DNA of 64,000 bases from the NCBI RefSeq assembly GCF_018687975.1, contig NZ_CP061310.1, positions 62,001 through 126,000 on the forward strand. The letters are read 5' to 3'. This DNA is from Polynucleobacter sp. es-EL-1 (GTDB lineage: Bacteria; Pseudomonadota; Gammaproteobacteria; Burkholderiales; Burkholderiaceae). Position 1 is the first letter of the stretch; each line of letters opens with the position of its first letter. Made by a program: the position numbers and the translations under genes. Shown piece by piece: positions 50,154 to 58,629 of the stretch. The notes under the pieces are model-generated. The model worked only from the letters and a program-made list of their open reading frames with translations. It searched no databases and was not told the DNA's origin.

Positions 50154-50765
50154 ATGATGGTGTTGTACTCGGGCACAAATTGCCCATTCTCGCAACGCTG
50201 CCGTTTGGTGCTTTTCGAAAAAGGCATGGACTTTGAGATCCGTGATGTTGACTTGTTTAACAAGCCTGAAGACATCTCGGTAATGAATCCTTATGGCCAA
50301 GTTCCGATCTTGGTTGAGCGTGACTTAATTTTGTATGAATCTAACATCATCAATGAATATATTGATGAGCGTTTTCCTCATCCACAATTAATGCCGCCCG
50401 ATCCTGTTGCACGTGCACGTGCACGCCTTTTTCTCTTCAATTTTGAGAAAGAGTTGTTTGTGCACGTAGCTGCCTTGGAGAATGAAAAAGGTAAGGCTGC
50501 TGAAAAAGTTCATGAAAAAGCACGTTTAGCAATTCGTGATCGCCTCACTCAGTTAGCCCCCATTTTTGTGAAGAACAAGTATATGTTGGGCGAAGAGTTC
50601 TCTATGCTTGATGTGGCTATTGCACCTTTGCTATGGCGCTTAGAGCATTATGGAATTGATCTATCACGCAATGCTGCAGCTTTATTGAAATATGCTGAGC
50701 GTATTTTTAGTAGACCTGCTTACATTGAAGCATTAACACCTTCAGAAAAGGTAATGCGCCGCTAA
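50154..50765 (+). CDS. sspA: Stringent starvation protein A (glutathione S-transferase fold)
   Basis: SspA associates with RNA polymerase and affects stationary-phase and stress transcription. The 203-residue protein has a thioredoxin-like N-terminal domain with S-G-T-N-C-P-F-S-Q-R-C-R, N-P-Y-G-Q-V-P-I-L-V-E-R and Y-E-S-N-I-I-N-E-Y-I, then an all-helical GST C-domain. AGGA lies nine bases before the ATG. It precedes sspB, as in most proteobacteria, and follows petABC as in relatives. Confidence 0.95.
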   Translation: MMVLYSGTNCPFSQRCRLVLFEKGMDFEIRDVDLFNKPEDISVMNPYGQVPILVERDLILYESNIINEYIDERFPHPQLMPPDPVARARARLFLFNFEKELFVHVAALENEKGKAAEKVHEKARLAIRDRLTQLAPIFVKNKYMLGEEFSMLDVAIAPLLWRLEHYGIDLSRNAAALLKYAERIFSRPAYIEALTPSEKVMRR

Positions 50766-50789
50766 GCGGTGCATTCCTCAGGCGCCTTC

Positions 50790-51206
50790 ATGAGCATGTC
50801 TGAGATACCGAGCAATAAACCCTACCTAATCCGTGCGCTACATCAGTGGTGTACGGATTTTGGTTTTACGCCGTTTATTGCCGTATTCGTGGATGAAAAC
50901 GTAGAAGTTCCCATGGAATTTGTGAAGAACAATGAAATTGTTCTGAATTTATCCCTGGAAGCCTGCCATCAATTGAATTTGGATAATGACTGGATTAGCT
51001 TTCAGGCTAGATTTGGTGGGGTTCCAAGAAAAATCATGGTTCCCGTAAGCCATGTCTTAGCAATCTACGCGCGGGAAAATGGCCAGGGAATGTCCTTCCC
51101 ATTTGACCCAAACCATCAGCAGTCGAATAAACAATCAAAAGAAGATATCCCTGGAGAAGTCCAAAAGCCAAAAGTCGGCAGACCTTCCTTGACGATTGTG
51201 AAATAG
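50790..51206 (+). CDS. sspB: ClpXP protease specificity-enhancing factor SspB
   Basis: SspB delivers ssrA-tagged proteins to ClpXP. I start at the ATG at 50790 with CAGG upstream, giving 138 residues. Features are K-P-Y-L-I-R-A-L-H-Q-W, P-F-I-A-V-F-V-D, N-E-I-V-L-N-L-S and F-Q-A-R-F-G-G-V-P. A flexible polar tail ends in G-R-P-S-L-T-I-V-K, resembling the ClpX-binding tail of E. coli SspB. Confidence 0.94.
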   Translation: MSMSEIPSNKPYLIRALHQWCTDFGFTPFIAVFVDENVEVPMEFVKNNEIVLNLSLEACHQLNLDNDWISFQARFGGVPRKIMVPVSHVLAIYARENGQGMSFPFDPNHQQSNKQSKEDIPGEVQKPKVGRPSLTIVK

Positions 51207-51224
51207 GTTAAAATATTCTTCGTT

Positions 51225-51300
51225 GCCCCTTTAGCTCATCTGGTAGAGCAACTGATTTGTAATCAGTAGGTGGTCTGTTCGAGTCGGACAAGGGGCACCA
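51225..51300 (+). tRNA. tRNA-Thr (anticodon TGT)
   Basis: The 76-base sequence folds as a cloverleaf. The acceptor GCCCCTT pairs with AAGGGGC, the anticodon stem CTGAT/ATCAG holds loop TTTGTAA (anticodon TGT), and the T arm is GTCTG/CGGAC with loop TTCGAGT. The 3' CCA is encoded. A TAAAAT box at 51209-51214 with TTGACG at 51189-51194 could be the promoter, though the 14-base spacing is short. Confidence 0.95.
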
Positions 51301-51309
51301 TCTAAATTC

Positions 51310-51978
51310 ATGCTACACCTTCCAAACGTCACTTTATTAGCCGTCAGCTCCGTAGATTTAAGTGGGACTGAGCTTGCATTGCAGATTTCCTCTTGCAATA
51401 TTGAGTTTGCATCCATCAAATTTTTTTCTTCGGAAGACTGGACGCCATCGGATCCCAAAATTGAAATGGTAAGAATACCGAGGTTAGATATTGTTGGCTA
51501 TAGTAAATTTATTCTTGGAAATCTTTATCAGCATATTGACACGGAATTTTGTCTTGTAGTTCAGTCAGATGGTTTTGTGCTTAACGCTAGTAAGTGGAAT
51601 CCAGATTTTCTTAAATATGACTACATTGGCGCACCATGGCCAATGGATCTAAAGCTGCTGCCGGGCAATATTCCTCTGGATTTGAGTCGAAATAGTGTTG
51701 GCAATGGTGGATTTTCGCTAAGAAGTAAGAGGCTTTTACTTGAGTCATCCAAGATTGATTTCGATGCCCTATCTTTTCCCAATAAATCAGAAGATTTAAT
51801 CTTGTGCCATTTTCTTTTCGATCAAATGATAAATGCAGGAATTAAATTTCCCATGCCTGAATTAGCTGCGCAATTTTCGGTTGAGTACATAAGCGCATCC
51901 TACGGTCAAAATCTAGATACCTCATTTGGGTTTCATGGCAAAGGGCTGCGAGATATGATTTTTAAAAATATTCAGTAA
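51310..51978 (+). CDS. DUF5672 protein (putative glycosyltransferase-like)
   Basis: The 222-residue protein matches the DUF5672 pattern, often found in polysaccharide or glycosyltransferase contexts. Signature segments are F-C-L-V-V-Q-S-D-G-F-V-L, Y-D-Y-I-G-A-P-W-P and V-G-N-G-G-F-S-L-R-S-K-R-L-L, which recall GT-A-type donor and metal sites with D-G and N-G-G. No signal peptide or membrane segment is visible. It begins ten bases after tRNA-Thr, a classical landing site for acquired genes, and is more AT-rich than its neighbours by eye. Enzyme activity is an inference. Confidence 0.8.
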   Translation: MLHLPNVTLLAVSSVDLSGTELALQISSCNIEFASIKFFSSEDWTPSDPKIEMVRIPRLDIVGYSKFILGNLYQHIDTEFCLVVQSDGFVLNASKWNPDFLKYDYIGAPWPMDLKLLPGNIPLDLSRNSVGNGGFSLRSKRLLLESSKIDFDALSFPNKSEDLILCHFLFDQMINAGIKFPMPELAAQFSVEYISASYGQNLDTSFGFHGKGLRDMIFKNIQ

Positions 51979-51989
51979 CTATCATTAGT

Positions 51990-53327
51990 TCACTTCTGAA
52001 GACTGACATCTCTAGTTTCAGGTAAATAAAAAAAGGCGACTATGGCGCTACTCGCTAAAAATAGCGTTGGATACCAAAGTCCTGTTGTGTTGCTTCCCCA
52101 ATGCTGATTGAGCCAAGTGACAATTAAAGGAAGCAGCCCCCCAATCCATCCGGCAGCAAGGTTATGAGGCAGTGTTGCCGCACTATTTCTGGTTTTGGCG
52201 GGGAAGAGCTCTGCTAGTAAAGCAGTTTGTGGCCCAACTACAAGCCCAAGGATCGCTGACAAACCAATTAATATTCCTGCAATTGCGAATGTAAATCCTG
52301 CACTGTAAGTGGTAGTTTGGCCAATCTCTTGAAGTAGGTGAAAGGCTGGCAGTATTAAGGTGGCTCCTAGAATAAGCCCGGATACAATTACCGGTTTTCT
52401 GCCAATTTTGTCAGAGAGCCAGCCAGCAAAAATAGTAAGAGGTAGAAGGGCTAATGTTGCATAGACACTCAATTGATCAACCAATTGAGGTGCCAGCTTC
52501 ACAATAGTTTTGAGAAATATTGAGGTGTAGACTTGGACGCAAAAAAATAAGACTGCACCACCTGCTGAAATACAAAAGAACAATAAAAACATTCTTTTGC
52601 GGGTTTCTGGATCTCTAAAGTTATCTCTGAGCGGTGTTTTGGATCGGGTATCTGATTGGCTTAATTTTAAGAAGATCGGTGTTTCTTCTAAAGCCATTCG
52701 CACTTTAAAGGCCACAATTAGTAGGATGATCGAAATCCAAAAGGGTACACGCCAACCCCAGGATAAGAACTCTTCAGGGCTCAACCAGCTTTGCAGAAGA
52801 GCAATTTGCAGGGTCGACACCAAAATACCCAATGGACCCATTAGCTGGAGGAAGCTAGTCTTAAATCCGCGGCTAGAGCTACCAGCATGTTCAGTGAGGT
52901 AAACGGCGCTACCGCCAATTTCCCCGCCGGCAGATAACCCTTGTAAGAGCCTGAGGAAGACTAAAAGAATTGGCGCCCAAATGCCAATCTGGGCATAGGT
53001 TGGCAAAAAGCCAACACAGACCGTAGCAATACCCATCAAGGTAATGGTAATCATAAAGACGGGGCGGCGACCAATTCGATCGCCAATACTGCCGAAAATC
53101 GCCGCGCCAATAGGCCTTACTACCATACCAACACCAAAGGTGGCTAGACTTGCTAAGAGCCCAGTAGCGGGATCACTGGAGGGAAAGAACAGTGGTCCAA
53201 AGATAACGGCCAAAGTTGCAAAAGTAAGGAAGTCATACCACTCTAAAAAAGTACCAAAGCATGCCGCAACAGCAACTTTTTTATAGGAATGAGGTGATGC
53301 AGCTGAGTCTGCGCTAATAGCAGTCAA
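51990..53327 (-). CDS. MFS transporter, metabolite:H+ symporter type (MHS family)
   Basis: This is a 12-helix major facilitator protein of the ProP/ShiA/KgtP-like MHS group, importing organic acids or osmolytes with protons. The 445 residues have F-G-T-F-L-E-W-Y-D-F, G-S-I-G-D-R-I-G-R-R-P between helices 2 and 3, L-R-L-L-Q-G-L-S-A-G-G-E-I-G-G and a second G-W-L-S-D-K-I-G-R-K-P. Substrate cannot be told. The start appears to be TTG, four bases after the rmuC stop, without a clear ribosome-binding site, so translation probably depends on coupling. Confidence 0.9.
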   Translation of the reverse strand: MTAISADSAASPHSYKKVAVAACFGTFLEWYDFLTFATLAVIFGPLFFPSSDPATGLLASLATFGVGMVVRPIGAAIFGSIGDRIGRRPVFMITITLMGIATVCVGFLPTYAQIGIWAPILLVFLRLLQGLSAGGEIGGSAVYLTEHAGSSSRGFKTSFLQLMGPLGILVSTLQIALLQSWLSPEEFLSWGWRVPFWISIILLIVAFKVRMALEETPIFLKLSQSDTRSKTPLRDNFRDPETRKRMFLLFFCISAGGAVLFFCVQVYTSIFLKTIVKLAPQLVDQLSVYATLALLPLTIFAGWLSDKIGRKPVIVSGLILGATLILPAFHLLQEIGQTTTYSAGFTFAIAGILIGLSAILGLVVGPQTALLAELFPAKTRNSAATLPHNLAAGWIGGLLPLIVTWLNQHWGSNTTGLWYPTLFLASSAIVAFFYLPETRDVSLQK

Positions 53328-53330
53328 TTT

Positions 53331-54605
53331 TTATTCAGGGTCCTCAGAAGATTCAATTAGAGGGGTTGATAAATTCTTACTGGGCTTAACGCCAAGCTCG
53401 CGCACTTTCTCAGCGGTACGAATCAGATTACCCTTGCCGGATTTGAGTTTATTAAAAGCGTCATGATAACTAGTCTGCGCTTGATCTAAGCGTTGACCTA
53501 ATTTTTCTAAGTCGTCTACAAAGCCAACGAATTTGTCATAAAGCGTGCCACACTGCTTGGCAATTTCGAGGGCATTGCGATTTTGATGATCTTGCCTCCA
53601 AAGGTGCGCCACAGTTCTGAGGGTGGCCATGAGTGTGCTTGGGCAAACAAGAACAATATTTTTTGCTAAAGCTTCTTGATAAAGATTGGGAGCCGTTTTG
53701 AGGGCTGATAGAAAAGCGGGCTCAATGGGCACAAACATCAACACAAAATCTACAGAGCCAATGCCATATAAGGCGCTATAGTTTTTGCTGGATAGCCCTT
53801 GAATATGCTGGCGCAAAGACTGAATATGGGCATTTAATTCTTGTTCAGCCTCAATGGGGTCTGTTGATTGTGCATGCCGAGAATAAGCGGTTATGGACAC
53901 CTTGCTATCTACTACTAGGCTTCTACCTTCGGGAAGTTTGACTACCACGTCAGGTTGAAGGCGAGAGCCATCAATCTGAGTATGGCTATCTTGGACTAGG
54001 TATTCTTCGCCTTTACGTAAGCCTGATGATTCAAGAATGGACTCAAGAACCAATTCACCCCAATTACCCTGGACTTTAGAGTCTCCCTTGAGGGCTTGTG
54101 TTAGCGAGCGGGTCTCATCGGACATGCGTAAATTGAGATTGGCAAGGCGCTCAATCTCACTTTTCAGAGCAAATCGCTCACGCGCCTCATTGCCATAAGA
54201 AGTATTAACCTGCTCTTTAAATTCTGACAACTTCGTTTGGAGAGGTTTCAGTAGAGCATCTAGGTTAGCGACGTTTTGTTCAGTAAAGCGTTTGGATTTA
54301 TCTTCTAGGATTTCACTAGCCAAATTCTTGAACTGGCTAGTGAGTGCTTCTTTAGCTTCATTCAGAGATTCAATTCTTCCAAGACCTTGTTTACGCTCGG
54401 AGTCGAGTTCTGCCTCAAGCCGAATGGCATTTTGTAAAGCTTGGTCACGCTCATTGCGAAGTGCAATCACTAAAGTTGACTCTTCTTGCCTGGCCTGTTC
54501 GGTACGAGCTAAAGCTGAACGTAAGTTCAGTGCATAGACTAAAAGGCCTGCGCATAAACCGAATGGCAGGCCAAATAAAATCAGAGAGCTCAAGTCAAAA
54601 GTCAC
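53331..54605 (-). CDS. rmuC: DNA recombination protein RmuC homologue
   Basis: RmuC-family proteins limit certain recombination events and have a nuclease-like core. The 424-residue product has an N-terminal membrane helix (about 5-25), a long coiled coil (about 30-160) and the RmuC domain. This domain starts near V-Q-G-N-W-G-E-L-V-L-E, with P-D-V-V-V-K-L-P-E-G-R-S-L-V-V-D-S-K-V, F-V-P-I-E and P-S-T-L-M-A-T-L. The start is GTG (AGAAGA about ten bases before). It precedes the MFS gene on the same strand. Confidence 0.92.
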   Translation of the reverse strand: MTFDLSSLILFGLPFGLCAGLLVYALNLRSALARTEQARQEESTLVIALRNERDQALQNAIRLEAELDSERKQGLGRIESLNEAKEALTSQFKNLASEILEDKSKRFTEQNVANLDALLKPLQTKLSEFKEQVNTSYGNEARERFALKSEIERLANLNLRMSDETRSLTQALKGDSKVQGNWGELVLESILESSGLRKGEEYLVQDSHTQIDGSRLQPDVVVKLPEGRSLVVDSKVSITAYSRHAQSTDPIEAEQELNAHIQSLRQHIQGLSSKNYSALYGIGSVDFVLMFVPIEPAFLSALKTAPNLYQEALAKNIVLVCPSTLMATLRTVAHLWRQDHQNRNALEIAKQCGTLYDKFVGFVDDLEKLGQRLDQAQTSYHDAFNKLKSGKGNLIRTAEKVRELGVKPSKNLSTPLIESSEDPE

Positions 54606-54638
54606 TGATGCAATCTTCTCAAAGAATCGCCAAGCAAA

Positions 54639-54947
54639 TTACGCTTTAACCAGTTTTTGTAGTTCGCCACTTTGAAACATTTCCGTCATGATGTCAGAGC
54701 CACCGATGAACTCACCATTAATGTAGAGCTGCGGAATGGTTGGCCAGTTGGAAAATTCTTTAATACCCTGACGAACTTCTGCATCTTCTAATACATTGAC
54801 TGTATGTAGTTTGTCTACGCCACATGAGCGCAAAATATTGACCGCATTGCCAGAAAATCCACATTGTGGAAACTGAGCGTTACCCTTCATGAATAAAACA
54901 ACGGGGTGGCTAGAGACGATTTCTTGAATTTTTGCTTGGGTATCCAT
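54639..54947 (-). CDS. grxD: Monothiol glutaredoxin GrxD (CGFS type)
   Basis: Grx4-type glutaredoxins bind and transfer 2Fe-2S clusters, often with BolA partners. The 102-residue protein carries the K-G-N-A-Q-F-P-Q-C-G-F-S core (CGFS at 29-32), then W-P-T-I-P-Q-L-Y-I-N-G-E-F-I-G-G-S-D-I. It lies downstream of the hemA-prfA-prmC group but beyond a terminator, so it is likely transcribed on its own. The BolA-like protein encoded near murA is a possible partner. Confidence 0.96.
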   Translation of the reverse strand: MDTQAKIQEIVSSHPVVLFMKGNAQFPQCGFSGNAVNILRSCGVDKLHTVNVLEDAEVRQGIKEFSNWPTIPQLYINGEFIGGSDIMTEMFQSGELQKLVKA

Positions 54948-55027
54948 ATCTTTTCCTGAATTTGTAAATTTCGATACTGCTAAATTTGGTATTGCATCAC
55001 CTTAGGCTCAATTTTAAGGCTATCTGA

Positions 55028-55049
55028 GAAAAAGGGTTAATCCCTTTTG
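55028..55049 (-). terminator. Terminator of the hemA-prfA-prmC operon
   Basis: Read leftward, AAAAGGG and CCCTTTT (55042-55048 with 55030-55036) form a seven-pair stem around a five-base loop, followed by a U-tract from the A-run at 55029-55033. It lies just beyond the prmC stop. Confidence 0.75.
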
Positions 55050-55057
55050 GGTCAGCT

Positions 55058-55921
55058 TCAAGCCATTTTTCTAGCAGATGCAGCGCGTTTATGACCTGCT
55101 AAATCTAGATGTACTTGAATATCATGAAGGCCTGCATCCTTCATGAGGCAGACAACGGCATCTGATTGATCAAAACCATGCTCAACAGCGAGTAAAGCGC
55201 CTGGTAGAAGATGAGAATTAGCCCCTGAAATAATGGTTTCTAGGCAACTAAGGCCGCTGGCGTAATCCGTTAAGGCGGATGCTGGTTCAAACCGCAGATC
55301 CCCTTGTGTCAGGTGAGGGTCTACATTGGCAATATAAGGGGGATTGCTGACGATCACATCAAATTGCCTATGCTGAGTTAGTGCTTCGTACCAATCTCCC
55401 TGAAAAAACTGCACACGATTATCAAGATGAAGATTTTGGGCATTGATTTTGGCAATCGCTAAAGCCTCGGAAGATTGGTCAGTAGCGACAATCGCACTAT
55501 GCGCAGAAGCGCTCGCAATTGCTAAAGCGATTGCACCAGAACCCGTGCCCATATCCAGAATCTGACAAGATCTCTTTATTCTCCCGATTTCATCTAAGGC
55601 GATATCCACGAGTAATTCCGTTTCAGGTCGCGGGATTAACACTCCAGGCGCAACCATCAATTCAATCGCATGAAACCCTTTTTTTCCCAGGATATAGGCA
55701 ATCGGCTCACCATGCATTCTGCGTTGTTCCAATTGCTGCCATGCCTGATATGCTGATTCATTCAGCTCCATATCATCGCGCGAAAGTAGTGCCGAGCGAG
55801 GCAGCTGATAGTATGTCTCTATTACATGTGCCAATAAGATGCGCGCTTCGTTTCCCGGTAAAGCGGATGAACTCAATAATGCTTTTAAGGAGTTTGTGGC
55901 AAGACCCTGCTGATCACGCAT
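55058..55921 (-). CDS. prmC: Release-factor glutamine methyltransferase
   Basis: PrmC methylates the glutamine of the GGQ motif in release factors. The 287-residue enzyme has an N-terminal helical domain, the SAM-binding D-M-G-T-G-S-G-A-I-A-L (123-133) and the catalytic N-P-P-Y (193-196). R-P-E-T-E-L-L-V (98-105) is also conserved. It follows its substrate gene prfA by nine bases. Confidence 0.96.
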   Translation of the reverse strand: MRDQQGLATNSLKALLSSSALPGNEARILLAHVIETYYQLPRSALLSRDDMELNESAYQAWQQLEQRRMHGEPIAYILGKKGFHAIELMVAPGVLIPRPETELLVDIALDEIGRIKRSCQILDMGTGSGAIALAIASASAHSAIVATDQSSEALAIAKINAQNLHLDNRVQFFQGDWYEALTQHRQFDVIVSNPPYIANVDPHLTQGDLRFEPASALTDYASGLSCLETIISGANSHLLPGALLAVEHGFDQSDAVVCLMKDAGLHDIQVHLDLAGHKRAASARKMA

Positions 55922-55930
55922 TTGAGCTAA

Positions 55931-57010
55931 TTAATTGTCACCAAGTGCGGCGAGTAATTCAGCTTGATGTTCTGATGCCAGGGCATTGCAAAGGTCGTCT
56001 AAGTCACCATCCATCATGGCATCGATCTTATAGAGCGTGAGGTTAATGCGATGGTCTGTAATGCGCCCTTGGGGGAAGTTATAAGTACGAATACGATCGC
56101 TGCGATCACCAGAGCCAATCAAAGACTTCCTAGTCTGAGCCTCGAGTTGGTGCTTTTCACGCTCTCTTGCATCCATGATGCGAGAAACAAGAACCTTCAT
56201 TGCTTGTTCGCGGTTACGGTGTTGGCTTCGATCATCTTGGCATTCCACTACGGTACCTGTTGGTAGGTGGGTGATCCGTACTGCAGAATCAGTTTTATTA
56301 ATGTGCTGACCACCTGCACCTGATGCTCTAAAAGTATCAATTCGTAGTTCAGCGGGATTGATTTTGACAGCTTCCAACTCATCAGCCTCTGGCATGACTG
56401 CTACCGTACACGCTGATGTATGAATACGACCTTGGGTTTCAGTTTGAGGAACACGCTGTACGCGATGACCGCCAGATTCAAACTTAAGCCTAGAGTAGAC
56501 CGATTGACCTACCAGGCGAAGAACTACTTCTTTATAGCCTCCTAAATCCGATTCGGCAGCATTGACCACTTCTACTTTCCAGCCCTGGCGTTCAGCAAAG
56601 CGTGTATACATTCGGAGTAAATCACCGGCAAATAAGGCGCTCTCATCTCCACCCGTACCGGCGCGTATTTCTAAGAAAACATTACGCTCGTCATTCACAT
56701 CTTTTGGTAATAGTAGTTTCTGCAAAATACCTTCAAGCTCTTCCATGGTGGCTTGAGCTTGTTTTTGTTCTTCATCTGCAAAGTCCTTCATCTCCGGATC
56801 TTTACGCATCTCCTCAGCCGCTTGCGCATCTGCTTCAGCCTGCTTATATAGACCAAATTGTTCAACTACCGCAGCAATATCAGAATGCTCACGAGTGAGC
56901 TTGCGATAGTTGTCCATATCCTTGGTGGACTCTTCGGTAGTTAATAAGGAGTTGAGTTCGGCTAAGCGCGTGTCTAGGTGTTCTAGCTTAGCCCGCATGC
57001 TGGGCTTCAT
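55931..57010 (-). CDS. prfA: Peptide chain release factor 1
   Basis: RF1 recognises UAA and UAG and triggers peptide release. In 359 residues the stop-codon recognition tripeptide is P-Q-T (188-190), where E. coli has P-A-T. The catalytic G-G-Q is at 233-235 in G-A-G-G-Q-H-I-N-K-T. The ATG directly follows the hemA stop (TAGATG), so hemA and prfA are tightly coupled, and prmC follows. Confidence 0.97.
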   Translation of the reverse strand: MKPSMRAKLEHLDTRLAELNSLLTTEESTKDMDNYRKLTREHSDIAAVVEQFGLYKQAEADAQAAEEMRKDPEMKDFADEEQKQAQATMEELEGILQKLLLPKDVNDERNVFLEIRAGTGGDESALFAGDLLRMYTRFAERQGWKVEVVNAAESDLGGYKEVVLRLVGQSVYSRLKFESGGHRVQRVPQTETQGRIHTSACTVAVMPEADELEAVKINPAELRIDTFRASGAGGQHINKTDSAVRITHLPTGTVVECQDDRSQHRNREQAMKVLVSRIMDAREREKHQLEAQTRKSLIGSGDRSDRIRTYNFPQGRITDHRINLTLYKIDAMMDGDLDDLCNALASEHQAELLAALGDN

Positions 57011-58327
57011 CTAATGGTCTTCTGGCTTGGAGTGCGAGGCGAATAACTTGGGTAATAGCTTGATCAAGGCGTCGCGCTCAGCGCCATTGGAATGCTGCAG
57101 GGCGTGTAATGAGCCATGCAAAAACTTATTGGTAAGGCCTTGCGCCATTGCGTTAAGCACTTCTTGTGGATCATCACCCCGCATCAAACGTTTCATGGCG
57201 CGATCAAGCTCTAGCTGACGAAGATATTCACCTTGTTGCTGAATATCTTGAATGAGAGGAACAGCCTTACGACCTTGCATCCAATGCATGAAGTTACCAA
57301 CGCGATCTTCGATGATCGCTTCTGCTTGACTCACGGCTGCTTGACGTAAGGATGTTCCTGTCTGAATCATCACGCCTAAATCATCCACCGTGTATAGATA
57401 AATATCATTTAAGCGAGAGATCTCAGGCTCGAAGTCACGGGGTACTGCTAAGTCGATCATCACCATGGGCTTATGGCGACGCTGTTTGAGCGCACTCTCA
57501 ACCATCCCGAGACCAATGATAGGGAGCGACGATGCAGTGCTCGAAACAATGATGTCAAATTCATGGAGTCGGCCAGGAAGTTCTGAGAGTTTGAACGATT
57601 CCGCTTCAACATCTTGAATAGAAATCGAATCGGCTAATTCTTGTCCACGTTCAATTGTACGATTAGCAATAGCCACACTCTTAGGCTTACGTGCTACAAA
57701 ATGGGTGGCACACAAAGTGATCATGTCGCCAGCGCCAATAAATAAAACACGCTGCTCGGCGATAGATTCAAAAATCCGTTCGGAAAGTCGCACTGAGGCT
57801 GCGGCCATGGAAATCGAGTGGGCACCAATTTCAGTTGAGCCGCGTACCTCTTTGGCAACAGCAAATGTTTTTTGAAACAATTGATTGAGATAAGTGCCTA
57901 ATACACCTGCATCATTGGCAGTACGCACGGCATCTTTCATCTGACCCAAAATTTGGGTTTCACCAATCACCATGGAATCTAAACCACAGGCAACTCTGAA
58001 TGCATGGCGTACAGCATCGGATTGCGGGAGAGAATATACATGCGGCTCTAAACTGCTAGGGGCAAGTTGCTGGGTCTTGGCTAGCCAATCAAAAGTGGCT
58101 TCATGTAAAAGACTAGCAGCATCAGCATCATTGGCTGCGCAATAGACTTCAGTCCGGTTGCAGGTTGACAAGATCGTCGCTTCGGGCAAGCCAGCTTGAT
58201 TCGCGCCAACGAGATGTTGGCGAAGATCGTGTAACGCTTCCTGGAGAAATTCAGGATCGAAGGCGACCTTCTCCCGAATGGCGACCGGCGCTGTGTGATG
58301 ATTGATGCCGAGTGTCAACAACTTCAT
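57011..58327 (-). CDS. hemA: Glutamyl-tRNA reductase
   Basis: HemA reduces glutamyl-tRNA to glutamate-1-semialdehyde, the first step of C5 haem synthesis. The 438 residues have L-G-I-N-H-H-T-A-P-V, the nucleophile Cys56 in S-T-C-N-R-T-E, G-E-T-Q-I-L-G-Q and an NADPH-binding V-L-F-I-G-A-G-D-M. D-L-A-V-P-R-D-F-E-P and a C-terminal dimerisation helix follow. It leads the hemA-prfA-prmC operon and is divergent from a small membrane-protein gene. Confidence 0.97.
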   Translation of the reverse strand: MKLLTLGINHHTAPVAIREKVAFDPEFLQEALHDLRQHLVGANQAGLPEATILSTCNRTEVYCAANDADAASLLHEATFDWLAKTQQLAPSSLEPHVYSLPQSDAVRHAFRVACGLDSMVIGETQILGQMKDAVRTANDAGVLGTYLNQLFQKTFAVAKEVRGSTEIGAHSISMAAASVRLSERIFESIAEQRVLFIGAGDMITLCATHFVARKPKSVAIANRTIERGQELADSISIQDVEAESFKLSELPGRLHEFDIIVSSTASSLPIIGLGMVESALKQRRHKPMVMIDLAVPRDFEPEISRLNDIYLYTVDDLGVMIQTGTSLRQAAVSQAEAIIEDRVGNFMHWMQGRKAVPLIQDIQQQGEYLRQLELDRAMKRLMRGDDPQEVLNAMAQGLTNKFLHGSLHALQHSNGAERDALIKLLPKLFASHSKPEDH

Positions 58328-58347
58328 AATGGCTGATTATAGATTTG

Positions 58348-58629
58348 ATGACAGTATTAATGGGGGTGCTAATGGGGTTTTTAGCTTTTTTCGTGGTTGG
58401 TGGCCTCTCAGGGGTATTTGCCTGGATTTTTTACCCCGGGAAAAGGTCGGGTAAACCCAAAGCCAAGCAGTTCCTCACGGCTATATTTCTTGGGTTTCTG
58501 GCTTCTATCTTGGCCTCCTATGCAGGTCAAATGACAGAGTTATTCCAAGCCGGGCAAATGTTGGAGTGGCTTAGTACAGTTGTCGCCGCAAGTTTGGCAG
58601 GCGGCCTTTATGCTGCAATCGCAAAATGA
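58348..58629 (+). CDS. Small three-helix membrane protein
   Basis: I do not recognise a named family. The 93-residue product, from the ATG at 58348, has three hydrophobic helices (about 5-27, 41-58, 72-90). These are separated by a basic loop (P-G-K-R-S-G-K-P-K-A-K) and a short Q/E-rich loop. The glycine-rich helices (G-F-L-A-F-F-V-V-G-G-L-S-G-V) loosely recall GlsB/YeaQ/YmgE membrane proteins, but the fit is weak. Only 20 bases separate its start from that of hemA, so they share a short divergent promoter region; it abuts the ung stop without a gap. Confidence 0.65.
   Translation: MTVLMGVLMGFLAFFVVGGLSGVFAWIFYPGKRSGKPKAKQFLTAIFLGFLASILASYAGQMTELFQAGQMLEWLSTVVAASLAGGLYAAIAK

Noticed and set aside
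51290..51985. Attachment-site repeat of the tRNA-Thr 3' end beyond the DUF5672 gene
   Set aside because: I looked for a second copy of the T-arm/acceptor sequence after the gene and saw none; there is also no integrase nearby.
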